A DNA stretch of 12,702 bases. Origin: Zancudomyces culisetae (lineage: Eukaryota > Kickxellomycota > Harpellomycetes > Harpellales > Legeriomycetaceae). The DNA is taken from the NCBI GenBank assembly GCA_001969505.1, contig LSSK01001204.1, positions 1 to 12,702 on the forward strand, given 5' to 3'. Numbering within the stretch: position 1 is the stretch's first letter; each line of letters starts with the position of its first letter. The notes under the pieces were generated by a model. The model was not told the DNA's origin. It worked only from the letters and a program-made list of their open reading frames with translations, and searched no databases. Positions 1 to 7,223 of this stretch are shown here, in pieces. The position numbers and the translations under genes are program-made.

Positions 1-166
1 GTGACGAGAAATCACAAGACTACCTTAAACTTGGTAAAAGAGGTGCACTGTTGAATTTATCATTGAAATGTATTTTATCCACAAAAATATGACTAATTAC
101 TATACAAACTGAAACTCTAGGAATGAACAAAGAAAAAATAGATAATAAATAAATAACTCAAAAGCA
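1..166. other. 3' flank of the kinase gene
   Basis: AT-rich DNA downstream of the minus-strand kinase stop codon. On the minus strand it would hold the 3' UTR and polyadenylation region. I see no gene in it, and the window edge cuts whatever lies further left. Confidence 0.5.
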
Positions 167-1183
167 TCAAAAATCAGAAAACAGGTATCTGTAAGGATCA
201 ATCCCTGGTTCAGGCTCGGGTTCTTGAGGGGGGTTAGGATATCTATCAAAGTTGCTAGTATCACCAGGATATGAGTACACAGGAACAATCGGTGGCCTAA
301 TGGAACGCGATAAAATGTGGTTCCAGTTAATTTGAGAAAACCACGGATGTCTTTTCACATCTGCAGATCCACAACACAGATTCCCGAGTCTTTTGGAGAC
401 ATCCCTGTTAAGCAGCCTGGTGATTAAATCTCTGCTTACAACACCACAGTTTACAGGAAAAGAAACCCTGGCCGAGAGGATCTTTTCGTAGGTAGTAAAT
501 GGATTATGGTCATAAAAAGGTGGGTATCCAACCAGCATTTCATATATCAAAATTCCAATTGCCCACCAATCCACAGCTTTACCATGTCCTTTGCTCTGAA
601 TTATCTCTGGTGCGACATACTCTGGAGTTCCACAAAGAGTCCATGTGCGATCACCGATACGTTTAGCGAATCCGAAGTCTGTAAGTTTTATATGACCATA
701 TTGATCTAGAAGCAAGTTTTCGGGTTTCATATCCCGATAAATGATATTAAGACTGTGTAAGTATTCAATTGCAAGGATAATTTCTGCCGCATAAAACCTT
801 GCTGTGCTTTCTGAAAACTGCCCATACTTTTTTAGGTGTGAGAACAGTTCGCCGCCCGGAACATATTCTAGAACCATAAACAAATTTCGTTCATCCTGCA
901 GCGTCAAATGGAGCTTTACTATGAACGGGTGCGAAATCGCCTCCAGAATCTTCTTTTCGTTATTTACATGTTCCACCTGCTTGAGTTTTACGATTTGTGT
1001 CTTTTTCAAAATCTTTAGTGCATAGTATTTACTCGTTTTGTTGTACCTACACAGTAAAACCCGGCCAAATGTACCTGTTCCTAGCGTCTCAAGGGTCGAG
1101 AATTCATTCAAAGCTGGTTTCGCCAGCACCTTTTCTTCATGAATAATTTTTTCATCAAGAGTCCTTTCACCTCCTCTTAGCAT
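167..1183 (-). CDS. TPK: cAMP-dependent protein kinase (PKA) catalytic subunit
   Basis: Cytosolic and nuclear AGC-family Ser/Thr kinase, the effector of cAMP signalling, held inactive by the Bcy1-type regulatory subunit. The 338-residue, intronless protein shows the glycine loop GTGTFGRV (35-42), the ATP-binding lysine in YALKIL (K57), the helix-C glutamate E76, the catalytic loop YRDMKPEN (D151), DFG (169-171), an activation-loop TWTLCGTPEYVAPE with the PKA-type threonine T182, and the PKA C-tail ending exactly in FxxF (FSDF). That C-terminal FxxF separates PKA from Sch9/Akt-type AGC kinases. The start is the first ATG after an in-frame TAA 12 codons upstream, and the leader just before it is almost pure A, typical of yeast starts. 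The N-terminus is short compared with S. cerevisiae Tpk proteins (about 380-400 residues), and the C-tail carries a short Pro-Glu run (EPEPEP). Which TPK paralogue it is cannot be decided here. Confidence 0.96.
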   Translation of the reverse strand: MLRGGERTLDEKIIHEEKVLAKPALNEFSTLETLGTGTFGRVLLCRYNKTSKYYALKILKKTQIVKLKQVEHVNNEKKILEAISHPFIVKLHLTLQDERNLFMVLEYVPGGELFSHLKKYGQFSESTARFYAAEIILAIEYLHSLNIIYRDMKPENLLLDQYGHIKLTDFGFAKRIGDRTWTLCGTPEYVAPEIIQSKGHGKAVDWWAIGILIYEMLVGYPPFYDHNPFTTYEKILSARVSFPVNCGVVSRDLITRLLNRDVSKRLGNLCCGSADVKRHPWFSQINWNHILSRSIRPPIVPVYSYPGDTSNFDRYPNPPQEPEPEPGIDPYRYLFSDF

Positions 1184-1708
1184 TTTTTTTTTGTTTTTTT
1201 GTTTTTTCTTGGTACTTTAATTACAAAGAGTATTCAATTGTTGTTCAAATTTAACAATTTTCAAAAAATCACTTCCTATGTATTCGTATGTATCTGGCCT
1301 TTCCCCGTTTTAAATACAAACCTTGATATACTTGGTTGTGAATGCTTGATTCTGTATGTTAATGTTACTCATATACTTTAATTTCTGATTGAATGGCAAG
1401 TAGGTCAAGCTAGATTTTGCCGAATTGCCGAAATTGTTGTTTATATACGTGTTGATTCTTCCAAGGTAGAGTTAGTACTACACAATGTATCAGAGATTCA
1501 AACTTTCACGAGGTGGGTAGGTGGTATGTCTGGTAGAAAAGTAGCTGCACTGCTGTTTCTAAATAATTTCGACGATCGTTTCAAAAAGTTTACTCCCTGA
1601 TCTATTACGACAATCAATATTCCCTCCTCCCTACTTTGACTTTATCTCTAATGTATTCTTGTTTCTGCAGAAAAAGACTAAAAAATAACGAGCAAGAGAT
1701 ACCTATCA
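1184..1708. other. Spacer upstream of the kinase gene
   Basis: Promoter side of the minus-strand kinase. Next to the ATG lies a T-rich run on the plus strand (1183-1207), read as an A-rich leader by the kinase mRNA. The remainder is AT-rich DNA with only short open frames and no recognisable element. Confidence 0.5.
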
Positions 1709-1940
1709 ATGTCTAATGACCCTGTTTTGACAAGATTTAATAACACTTTCGGCTCAAGGCTTTCGTGGTAAAATGGTTTTGGTCCTGTTTGAAAATCGAC
1801 GTAGAAACGTAACTTTTATTTACATGTACATATTAAGACACTTGAATTATTACTAAATTAATTAGCACAAAAAAAATTTTGAGGGAAGATTACAAAACTA
1901 TATACAAAAACCAACAAAGAAAAAAATCATACGAAATCAT

Positions 1941-2219
1941 ATGGAATTCTTGAAAAATCGTCAGTTTTGGAAAAACGTTGTAAACCTGGAATGCTTGCAG
2001 GAAAATACCAAATCAGCCCGGAGAGAACCCCAGGTGCGAAACCGAGAACAGAATGAGCAGCTTGACATGATCAGTGGAACGGCAGTTTGTTCAAAACTAG
2101 TGGATGAGAGAGAGTAACAAAAAATAAAAGCCGCATCACCTGATGATGCTCGGTTGTCCAGGAAAAAATCACAAAAAGCAGATATAGATAGCCTGGATTT
2201 ATCAGCCAAAGCTAGGTAA
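1941..2219 (+). pseudogene. Coding-like tract with in-frame stops; candidate gene relic
   Basis: One plus-strand frame is open from 1866 to a TAA at 2115-2117, then open again to a TAA at 2217-2219. The first ATG is at 1941. The conceptual product is hydrophilic and rich in Lys, Arg, Glu and Gln (for example SARREPQVRNREQNEQLDM, then SPDDARLSRKKSQKAD and IDSLDLSAKA). The DNA is visibly more GC-rich than its flanks, which supports coding origin. No family was recognised. The stop at 2115 has no obvious intron around it, so decay is one explanation. At 2216 the sequence reads AG then GTAAAT, a possible splice donor, so the second part could be an exon. The opposite strand is also open at 1961-2230, but its Ser/Phe/Cys-rich product looks like an antisense shadow. 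Confidence 0.3.
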
Positions 2220-2958
2220 ATTTTTGCCATGATTTCAAATCCGTTTCAGAACAGACAGACTAAATGGCTATAGATGCTTTTCAGTTTACCTATTCATTGT
2301 TTTTTGTTACATAATCGGCATTTTTAGCGAATAGCTGCAAAGTACTTGCACAAGCTTTATGAAGAAAAAGCATGTGGAAGCAAATGTGCAAAAACGCAAT
2401 GTATCTACAATTTCTTTGAGAGCATTTATGAACTGTGTGTATTTGATGATCCTTGCATGTTATGTTTTAAACCATCTCTCTATTTAACTTTTGTATCCGG
2501 AACGACGACTTTCATTAGCAGAATAGACATATGTGATTTTGGATATCGACGTTGCTATGTATATAACAATCCAATTCTTATTATTTGCCCCATATCCCAT
2601 CCAAACACTTACATGATATCACCAGTGTAAAGCGGATGGCGCCTGTCTCCACTACAAACAGCATTTATATGTTGGGCTCACCACTACATAAATCTAGGAG
2701 GTATTTTCTGCCATTCTTGGTATAATTGTGAGAATGGGTGCATGACTATATTCTTATGTAATAAAAACCCGGATAATAAACTCTAGAAGATACAAGGATG
2801 AAGCCTTTCCTTGAAATAAATGCTATACTGAGCATACACTGAAGAAAGTTTTGGTGTTTTGGGAAAAACATTCCACCTCTTCCACTCTCTTCTCTTCTCA
2901 CCTGAGATTTGCCTTTCTTTTTTACGATTAATAACTCGCAATTTTCTTGTCCACACAG
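2220..2958. other. Unassigned DNA with a 94-codon open frame
   Basis: Continues the frame of the coding-like tract upstream. After two more stops it is open from about 2328 to 2630 (ATG at 2346), with a Cys-rich product containing KYLHKLYEEKACGSKCAKT. No family was recognised and the second half looks like chance AT-rich reading. A minus-strand frame (2746-2973) is also open and includes a CAG/GTGAGA donor-like site near 2899. A pyrimidine-rich tract (about 2872-2930) precedes a CACACAG acceptor-like sequence ending at 2958. None of these is strong enough to call a gene. Confidence 0.3.
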
Positions 2959-3333
2959 TATATCAAAGAGCATAAAGTAAAAGCTAAATCAGAAAAGCCT
3001 GAACTCACAATGAAAAATCCCGAGTTAATCACAACATCAGTAGCAAATCTCAATTTCTATTCTCGATTTGATTGGAACGGAAATGTACGTATCTTCTGGA
3101 GGGATAAGTTAATTTTAACACAAAAAAAAAGTTTTTTAAGCCCCGTAAGTAAAGTATATTTACTATGGAAAAATCAATTAATGTACAAAAATCGGCCACC
3201 ACTTTAATCCTTATAGATGTGCCATGGTAACAATTATACCAAAAAGACCGACATCCATGGCTATTTTCTCACTGTTACTAATGTTTTCGTCACAAGAACG
3301 GGCTTAACACCTTTACCTGTCCATCTATGCTAA
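2959..3333 (+). other. Possible exon pair of an unrecognised gene
   Basis: A 62-codon open segment (2959-3144) lies between an acceptor-like CACACAG and a perfect GTAAGT donor at 3145. After a 72-nt putative intron ending in TTATAG (3216), a second segment of 38 codons (3217-3330) runs in phase to a TAA at 3331-3333. An internal ATG at 3010 would give an 83-residue product. The conceptual protein contains MKNPELITTSVANLNFYSRF and later HGYFLTVTNVFVTRTG. I recognise no family. The donor is identical to those of the ankyrin-repeat gene, but this could be chance in AT-rich DNA. Confidence 0.2.
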
Positions 3334-3496
3334 AAAAAAAGTTGAATAGCAGTCCAGCAGCTAGGAGGCAGAAACACCACTGATTGTGGACGCCAAAAAA
3401 AAAACTAAGACCGCAGTACGGGAATGCGCTACATATGCAAATAAACTCTTTTTTTTGTTGGTTTTGTATACTAATTATTATACCAAATTGGTTATT

Positions 3497-3706
3497 TTAT
3501 ATCCCCTTGTATTCCACGACGTATAAGTTGCTGCTCGAGTTTATTTTAGTCTTATAGCTAACGATCTCTTGCTGGAGTGTAAAATATCCCGCGCCCAAAT
3601 AAATGAATGGTGCTATTAATACCATGCCAATTAATTGAATGATTTTTCCAAATTGTGGTAATTTCTGCTTGGGTCTTGGGGTAGTTGACCAAAAGAAAGA
3701 AAACAT
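3497..3706 (-). CDS. Predicted small single-pass membrane protein (69 aa)
   Basis: A minus-strand frame starting at ATG 3706 encodes 69 residues beginning MFSFFWSTTPRPKQKLP. A basic, proline-containing stretch is followed by one hydrophobic segment (about residues 23-42, IQLIGMVLIAPFIYLGAGYF), and then a polar tail ending SSNLYVVEYKGI. This layout suits a small mitochondrial-inner-membrane or ER protein, but no family was recognised. The frame extends 10 codons further up into a TG/CA-rich low-complexity tract that is unlikely to be coding, so the ATG at the end of that tract is the preferred start. The product reads more like real protein than the neighbouring chance frames. It could still be a chance open frame, or the last exon of a larger gene. 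Confidence 0.4.
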   Translation of the reverse strand: MFSFFWSTTPRPKQKLPQFGKIIQLIGMVLIAPFIYLGAGYFTLQQEIVSYKTKINSSSNLYVVEYKGI

Positions 3707-3709
3707 AAG

Positions 3710-3840
3710 CGTACAAGTACACACATATGTGTACATTTACACAAATACGGACATAAACACAAACACAGGTCATACACAAACACTAATCATACATTAACAC
3801 ATACAAATACATATACATATACAAATACATATATATACCG
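3710..3840. repeat. CA/TA-rich low-complexity tract
   Basis: About 130 bp of imperfect ACA, CATA and TATACA units. The most regular part is 3803-3836, where ATACAAATACATATACAT-like units recur and end in a TATATATA run. It lies upstream of the small membrane-protein frame (minus) and about 250 bp upstream of the ankyrin-repeat gene (plus). It can produce spurious open frames, so nearby Val/Tyr/Cys-rich readings should be distrusted. Confidence 0.8.
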
Positions 3841-4062
3841 CCTTCTTTCCTACATTCATACATGTGACAAAAATAGGCTCTTGCATTCACAATCAAATTA
3901 AACTCTAGGCTGTAATTAAAATACTCGATGATTACAAAATTTAGAAACTATTCTTTTAAATAATTGACGTAACACAAAAATCTAGCTATAGCATTTATTT
4001 TCACTTTAATTATTTTTTGGTGAACAGTTTTTGTATAGTAAGAAAATTTGGAATTAGTACCC

Positions 4063-4069
4063 TATAAAA
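4063..4069 (+). promoter_or_regulatory. TATA-like box before the ankyrin-repeat gene
   Basis: TATAAAA lies only 18 bp before the ATG at 4088. This is close for a budding-yeast TATA box, where transcription usually starts at least 40 bp downstream. It may be unused, or it may imply a very short leader. Confidence 0.35.
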
Positions 4070-4087
4070 CAAACAGAGAAATAAAAA

Positions 4088-4786
4088 ATGGACGGAGCAA
4101 CCGGAGGTAAGTTTGGTGGATTCAGTACCTCTTCATCGAGAGATGTAAGGGTGAAAACATATGATCTTTTGACATGGAAATACTCAAAACGAGAAAAATG
4201 TGTGTGATATAATTAAATAGTTGAACAATTGTTGGCGGCATGCAAGCAAGATTACCCAGAATTGGTCGTGCAGGTACTAAAGGATGGAAGTACACAAGTA
4301 AATGGTGTGGATGGGGTTGGAAATACAGGTCTACACTATGCGTAAGTCCTTTAGCTTCTTACTGCCTTTGTTTTTACATTTTTCATCTAAATTGGAATAG
4401 TAGGGAGAATTATTGGCAAAGAAAAACCAGAAAACAAGTATATAAATGAACGAATAAACGAATAATAAAATAGAGCACAATGTGGATCTGTAGATTGTAT
4501 AGAAGCATTGGCGCAGCGTGAAGATCTGGATCCAAATATCAAAAACAGGATAGAGGGAAACACTCCGCTACATTTGGCAGTAACATACCAAGATGAAGAG
4601 GTGGCATTGGAAATGGCGGGACTTCTAATAGAACGAGGAGCCGATCCGCGGATAAGCAACAGAATGGGCCAAACAGCAATCAAAAAGGTACCGATGAGTT
4701 TCAAAGAGATGCGAACACTTTTATTGCAAGCAACATTGGCAAGGAACGTTAGTAGCAATAGTATAGATACAGAAGAAAGCGAATAA
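4088..4786 (+). CDS. Ankyrin-repeat protein, YGL242C-like (three exons)
   Basis: Join 4088-4106, 4221-4341 and 4474-4786, giving 150 residues. Both introns (114 and 132 nt) start GTAAGT and end AATAG, and the phases (1, then 2) restore one continuous frame. The N-terminus becomes MDGATGVEQLLAACKQ. Ankyrin units are visible around residues 34-66 (VNGVDGVGNTGLHYAAQCGS) and 67-103 (DPNIKN...EGNTPLHLAV...LLIERGAD), with a degenerate third unit after 104 (PRISNRMGQTA). The C-terminal tail is acidic and Ser-rich, ending EESE. Order, length and motifs match the uncharacterised small ankyrin protein YGL242C of S. cerevisiae, whose function is not established; ankyrin repeats usually bind protein partners. 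It converges on RPT2, with 48 bp between the stop codons. Confidence 0.88.
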
Positions 4787-4826
4787 AATAAAGACAATGA
4801 CACTGAGCTGGTGAAATAAAATAAAG
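4782..4826. repeat. Direct repeat in the convergent 3' end region
   Basis: The 12-mer AATAAAATAAAG occurs at 4782-4793 and again at 4815-4826. The first copy contains the TAA stop of the ankyrin-repeat gene. Both lie in the 48-bp gap before the RPT2 stop and resemble yeast A-rich 3'-end positioning signals, so they may help end the plus-strand transcript. Confidence 0.5.
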
Positions 4827-4834
4827 TATAAAAA

Positions 4835-6339
4835 TTAAATGTATAGTCCTTCGGGAGTCCCTTCGTTCTTTCTAATGAGCACCTTTTCTCTAGCCTTACG
4901 AAAATCTTCATTGCACACCTTCATTCTTCTTTCTCTCAGAGCAAGTAAACCGGCTTCGGTACAAATTGCTTTGATATCAGCGCCTGAAAGGTCGTCCTTA
5001 GACATGACATATTCCTCCAAGTCAACGTCTTCGTTAAGTGTCATTTTGGCTGTGTGGATGCCAAAGATACGGCGCTTGGTTTTGACGTCCGGCAAAGGGA
5101 ATTCAATTTTCCGGTCAATTCTGCCTGGACGAATCAGTGCTGGATCCAGTGTTTCAATTTTGTTTGTTGCCATGATAACCTTGACATCTCCACGTGAGTC
5201 AAAACCGTCAAGCTGGTTCAGTAGCTCCAACATTGTGCGTTGAATTTCCTTTGTACCGCCGGAGTTGGAGTCGTACCGTTTGGTACCAACCGCATCGATT
5301 TCATCTATAAACACGATCGATGGTGCATAGTCCTCTGCTACTCTAAAAAGCTCGCGTACAAGCTTGGGTCCATCTCCAAGATACTTCTGAATTAGCTCTG
5401 ACCCAACCACTCTCAAAAACGTTGCTGATGTCTGGTTGGCGACTGCTTTTGCCAATAGTGTTTTTCCTGTACCTGGAACTCCATACAATATCACGCCTTT
5501 TGGTGGCTTGATTCCCATTTCTTCGTACAGCTCTGGATGTGTCAGCGGCAATTCTACCGCCTCCTTAATCTCCTGTATCTGCTGCTCCAATCCTCCAATG
5601 TCTGCATATGACTCTGTTGGTGCCTTCTCCAACTTCATTACGCTGACCATCGGATCCACATCATCTTGCAAAACTCCAACCACTGCCATACTCTTATGAT
5701 GTAAAAGTACCGAGCATCCTGGTTCCAAGAGGTCCTTATCCACTATCGACAACATAGTCACATAGTACTCGGGTCCTGAAGATGTGGATACTATCGCGTG
5801 ATTGTCATCTATCACTTCCTCCAGTGTTCCAACTGAAATTGGTGCACCACGAATCTCATCTACTTTGGCACGTTCTTCCTGGAGTTTTTCCTCTTGTGGT
5901 TTCAGTCGCTCCTGTTCTTCTACAAATTCCTGCTCCATCAACAAATAATCGTTTATTCGTTGCAATTTGAGCAGCTTGAGATTACATCTTGTTGTTGGAA
6001 ACACTCCAGGCAATTTTGTTGCTGTATCTGGCCCTCTCTTTCTCCTGCGTTTTCCTATTGTTGTGGGGAGTGGTGGCTCCCATTTTTTGGGCTCGGGCTT
6101 CTATTAGATTATAAAATATATTAGTAACCACTGCGAATATGAAGTATGAACAATGTTTAATAGTAGATGATTCAGTTTTCTTTGCTTCTCGTGATTATCA
6201 CTTTACCTTCTTCTTTTCCCCACCCTGGAATCCTGACATTGAATTACCCTATTTGGATTTGTTTATAGTTTATCATAATTAAGAATGTTGATAAATTTGC
6301 TATATGTTAATTCAGCAAGCTTCACTTTTGGCTTACCAT
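4835..6339 (-). CDS. RPT2: 26S proteasome regulatory ATPase Rpt2 (three exons)
   Basis: Complement join 4835-6100, 6207-6248 and 6337-6339, giving 436 residues (S. cerevisiae Rpt2 has 437). One of six AAA+ ATPases of the 19S base that unfold substrates and open the 20S gate, in nucleus and cytosol. Visible: N-terminal coiled coil (about 55-95), OB domain, Walker A GVPGTGKT (222-229), pore loop KYLGDG (254-259), Walker B FIDEID (279-284), arginine fingers RPGRIDR (339-345) and a C-terminal HbYX gate-opening tail (LYI). The main exon continues upstream through [10 protein letters not shown] to a TACTAAT-containing intron (6101-6206). A second intron (6249-6336; GTAAGC...AAATAG) splits the ATG from GGT, giving [15 protein letters not shown]. 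That has Gly2 and Ser6 of an N-myristoylation signal, as in other Rpt2 proteins. The alternative is a start at ATG 6239 without the first intron (432 residues, no Gly2). Confidence 0.96.
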
Positions 6340-6562
6340 ATTTATTTTCCTTGAATTTTCGTTTCAAACAAAAGTATATCTGTATAATTGATTATTGAAA
6401 TTACTATAAGCAGTATCCTTTGTTTTAATTTCTATTTTTTTTTGTGGGTTTCGGGCTTTCTAAAGCTAAATAAAATAAATATGCATTACGTTAGCAAAAT
6501 TCAAGAATTAGGCAAAAAATTTTCCTCAATTTCCAGCATTCCAAAACCCACCAATAAATGCT

Positions 6563-6571
6563 GGTGGCAAT
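6563..6571 (+). promoter_or_regulatory. PACE-like (Rpn4) element
   Basis: GGTGGCAAT matches the proteasome-associated control element GGTGGCAAA at 8 of 9 bases. It lies about 225 bp upstream of the RPT2 start at 6339 and about 220 bp upstream of the TEN1-like start. In yeasts Rpn4 binds such sites before most proteasome genes, so RPT2 is the likely target. Function is inferred from the match and position only. Confidence 0.55.
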
Positions 6572-6732
6572 GATGACACTAAACTAGAAGTCATTGTTAC
6601 TGAAACCAAATAGTTGCGTAAAAGCATATAGTAAACAACAGTTCTGCTAGCTAGATAAACCCAGCTAAATACCAACATCAAGTCTGAAAAGATAGGCTAG
6701 GCCATCACAAATTTACGAAATTGCAGTTTTTT

Positions 6733-6740
6733 TATATAAA
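6733..6740 (+). promoter_or_regulatory. TATA box for the TEN1-like gene
   Basis: TATATAAA lies 51 bp before the ATG at 6792, at the edge of the usual budding-yeast TATA-to-start spacing, and points towards the plus-strand gene. Confidence 0.4.
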
Positions 6741-6791
6741 CAGCAGTTAAGAGTAGGTATCCCACTTTCCGTGTAGAATAGATTATAAACA

Positions 6792-7223
6792 ATGAACGAG
6801 AATGAACACGGAGTTCCTGTGTTTTTTGAGGAAATATCATCTCCAGATCAGCTTTCTAAATGGCTAAATAAGAATATCAGGCTTGTCGGACTTCTTTCGA
6901 ATGTTGATATTAAATCCAAAACTGCAACTTTGACCGATCCTTTTTCAGCGTTTGATCAGCAATATTCCATTAATCTGGAAATTGGCTTGTTTAACAATAT
7001 AGTTTCGTTTGAGAATAATTTCATAATGGTAATTGGAAAACTTTTACATACCCCCAACTTTGCTGAGGAGCACAAGGTAGTGGATGGCACTGAGTTTATG
7101 GATATGCCTAGTTTTAAATCTGTTTATCTATCTGCAACTTGTATAGCCGAAGTCAATGGGTTGGATTTATTTGTGTATAAAAACGCGATCATTATGCAGA
7201 GAAAAAAACTGAAAATCGTATAA
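6792..7223 (+). CDS. TEN1: Ten1-like OB-fold protein (CST telomere complex)
   Basis: A single-exon 143-residue protein with a small OB-fold pattern: KNIRLVGLLSNVD then TATLTDP as the first strands (about 28-51), YSINLEIGLF (58-67), FIMVIGKLLHTP (77-88), and a last strand/helix ending GLDLFVYKNAIIMQRKKLK (about 123-141). Ten1 partners Stn1 (and Cdc13/Ctc1) to bind single-stranded telomere DNA and assist lagging-strand fill-in. I prefer Ten1 to the related RPA subunit Rfa3/RPA14 for two reasons: the C-terminal G-L-x-L...A-I..Q-R helix and the E-I-S N-terminus match vertebrate TEN1, and the Y-P-x-(I/L)-F ending common in RPA3 is missing. This rests on recalled family patterns, not a search. A 20-residue charged insert (about 89-108) precedes the last strands. 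Confidence 0.65.
   Translation: MNENEHGVPVFFEEISSPDQLSKWLNKNIRLVGLLSNVDIKSKTATLTDPFSAFDQQYSINLEIGLFNNIVSFENNFIMVIGKLLHTPNFAEEHKVVDGTEFMDMPSFKSVYLSATCIAEVNGLDLFVYKNAIIMQRKKLKIV

Larger units (their letters stand above)
6340..6791. other. Divergent promoter region RPT2 / TEN1-like
   Basis: AT-rich, 452 bp, between two divergent starts. Besides the PACE-like site it holds a short frame open on the plus strand (6512-6613) and one on the minus strand (6526-6594). Both are about 22-33 codons and not supported as genes. Confidence 0.6.

Noticed and set aside
1961-2230. 89-codon minus-strand open frame
   Set aside because: The product is Ser/Phe/Cys-rich, as expected for the antisense of a charged coding-like tract on the plus strand. 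No family was recognised.
3558-3779. 73-codon minus-strand frame rich in Val, Tyr and Cys
   Set aside because: It is produced by the CA/TA-rich tract and overlaps the better-looking 69-residue frame in another phase.
4387-4911. 174-codon minus-strand open frame
   Set aside because: It overlaps the last exon of the ankyrin-repeat gene and the end of RPT2, both well supported. Its product is low-complexity Ser/Leu/Phe.
4839-6124. Several plus-strand frames (60-134 codons) within and just beyond RPT2
   Set aside because: These are mostly antisense shadows of the conserved Rpt2 coding sequence; the last runs on into its intron.
6569-6604. Possible C/D box snoRNA (ATGATGA ... CTGA flanked by TGGT/ACCA)
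   Set aside because: The distance between boxes is too short for a C/D snoRNA and no C'/D' boxes are visible. The sequence is better explained by the PACE-like site and chance.
6512-6613. Opposed short frames in the RPT2/TEN1-like promoter (plus 33 codons; minus 22 codons from ATG 6594)
   Set aside because: Both have protein-like composition but are very short, lack exons that fit in phase, and overlap each other.
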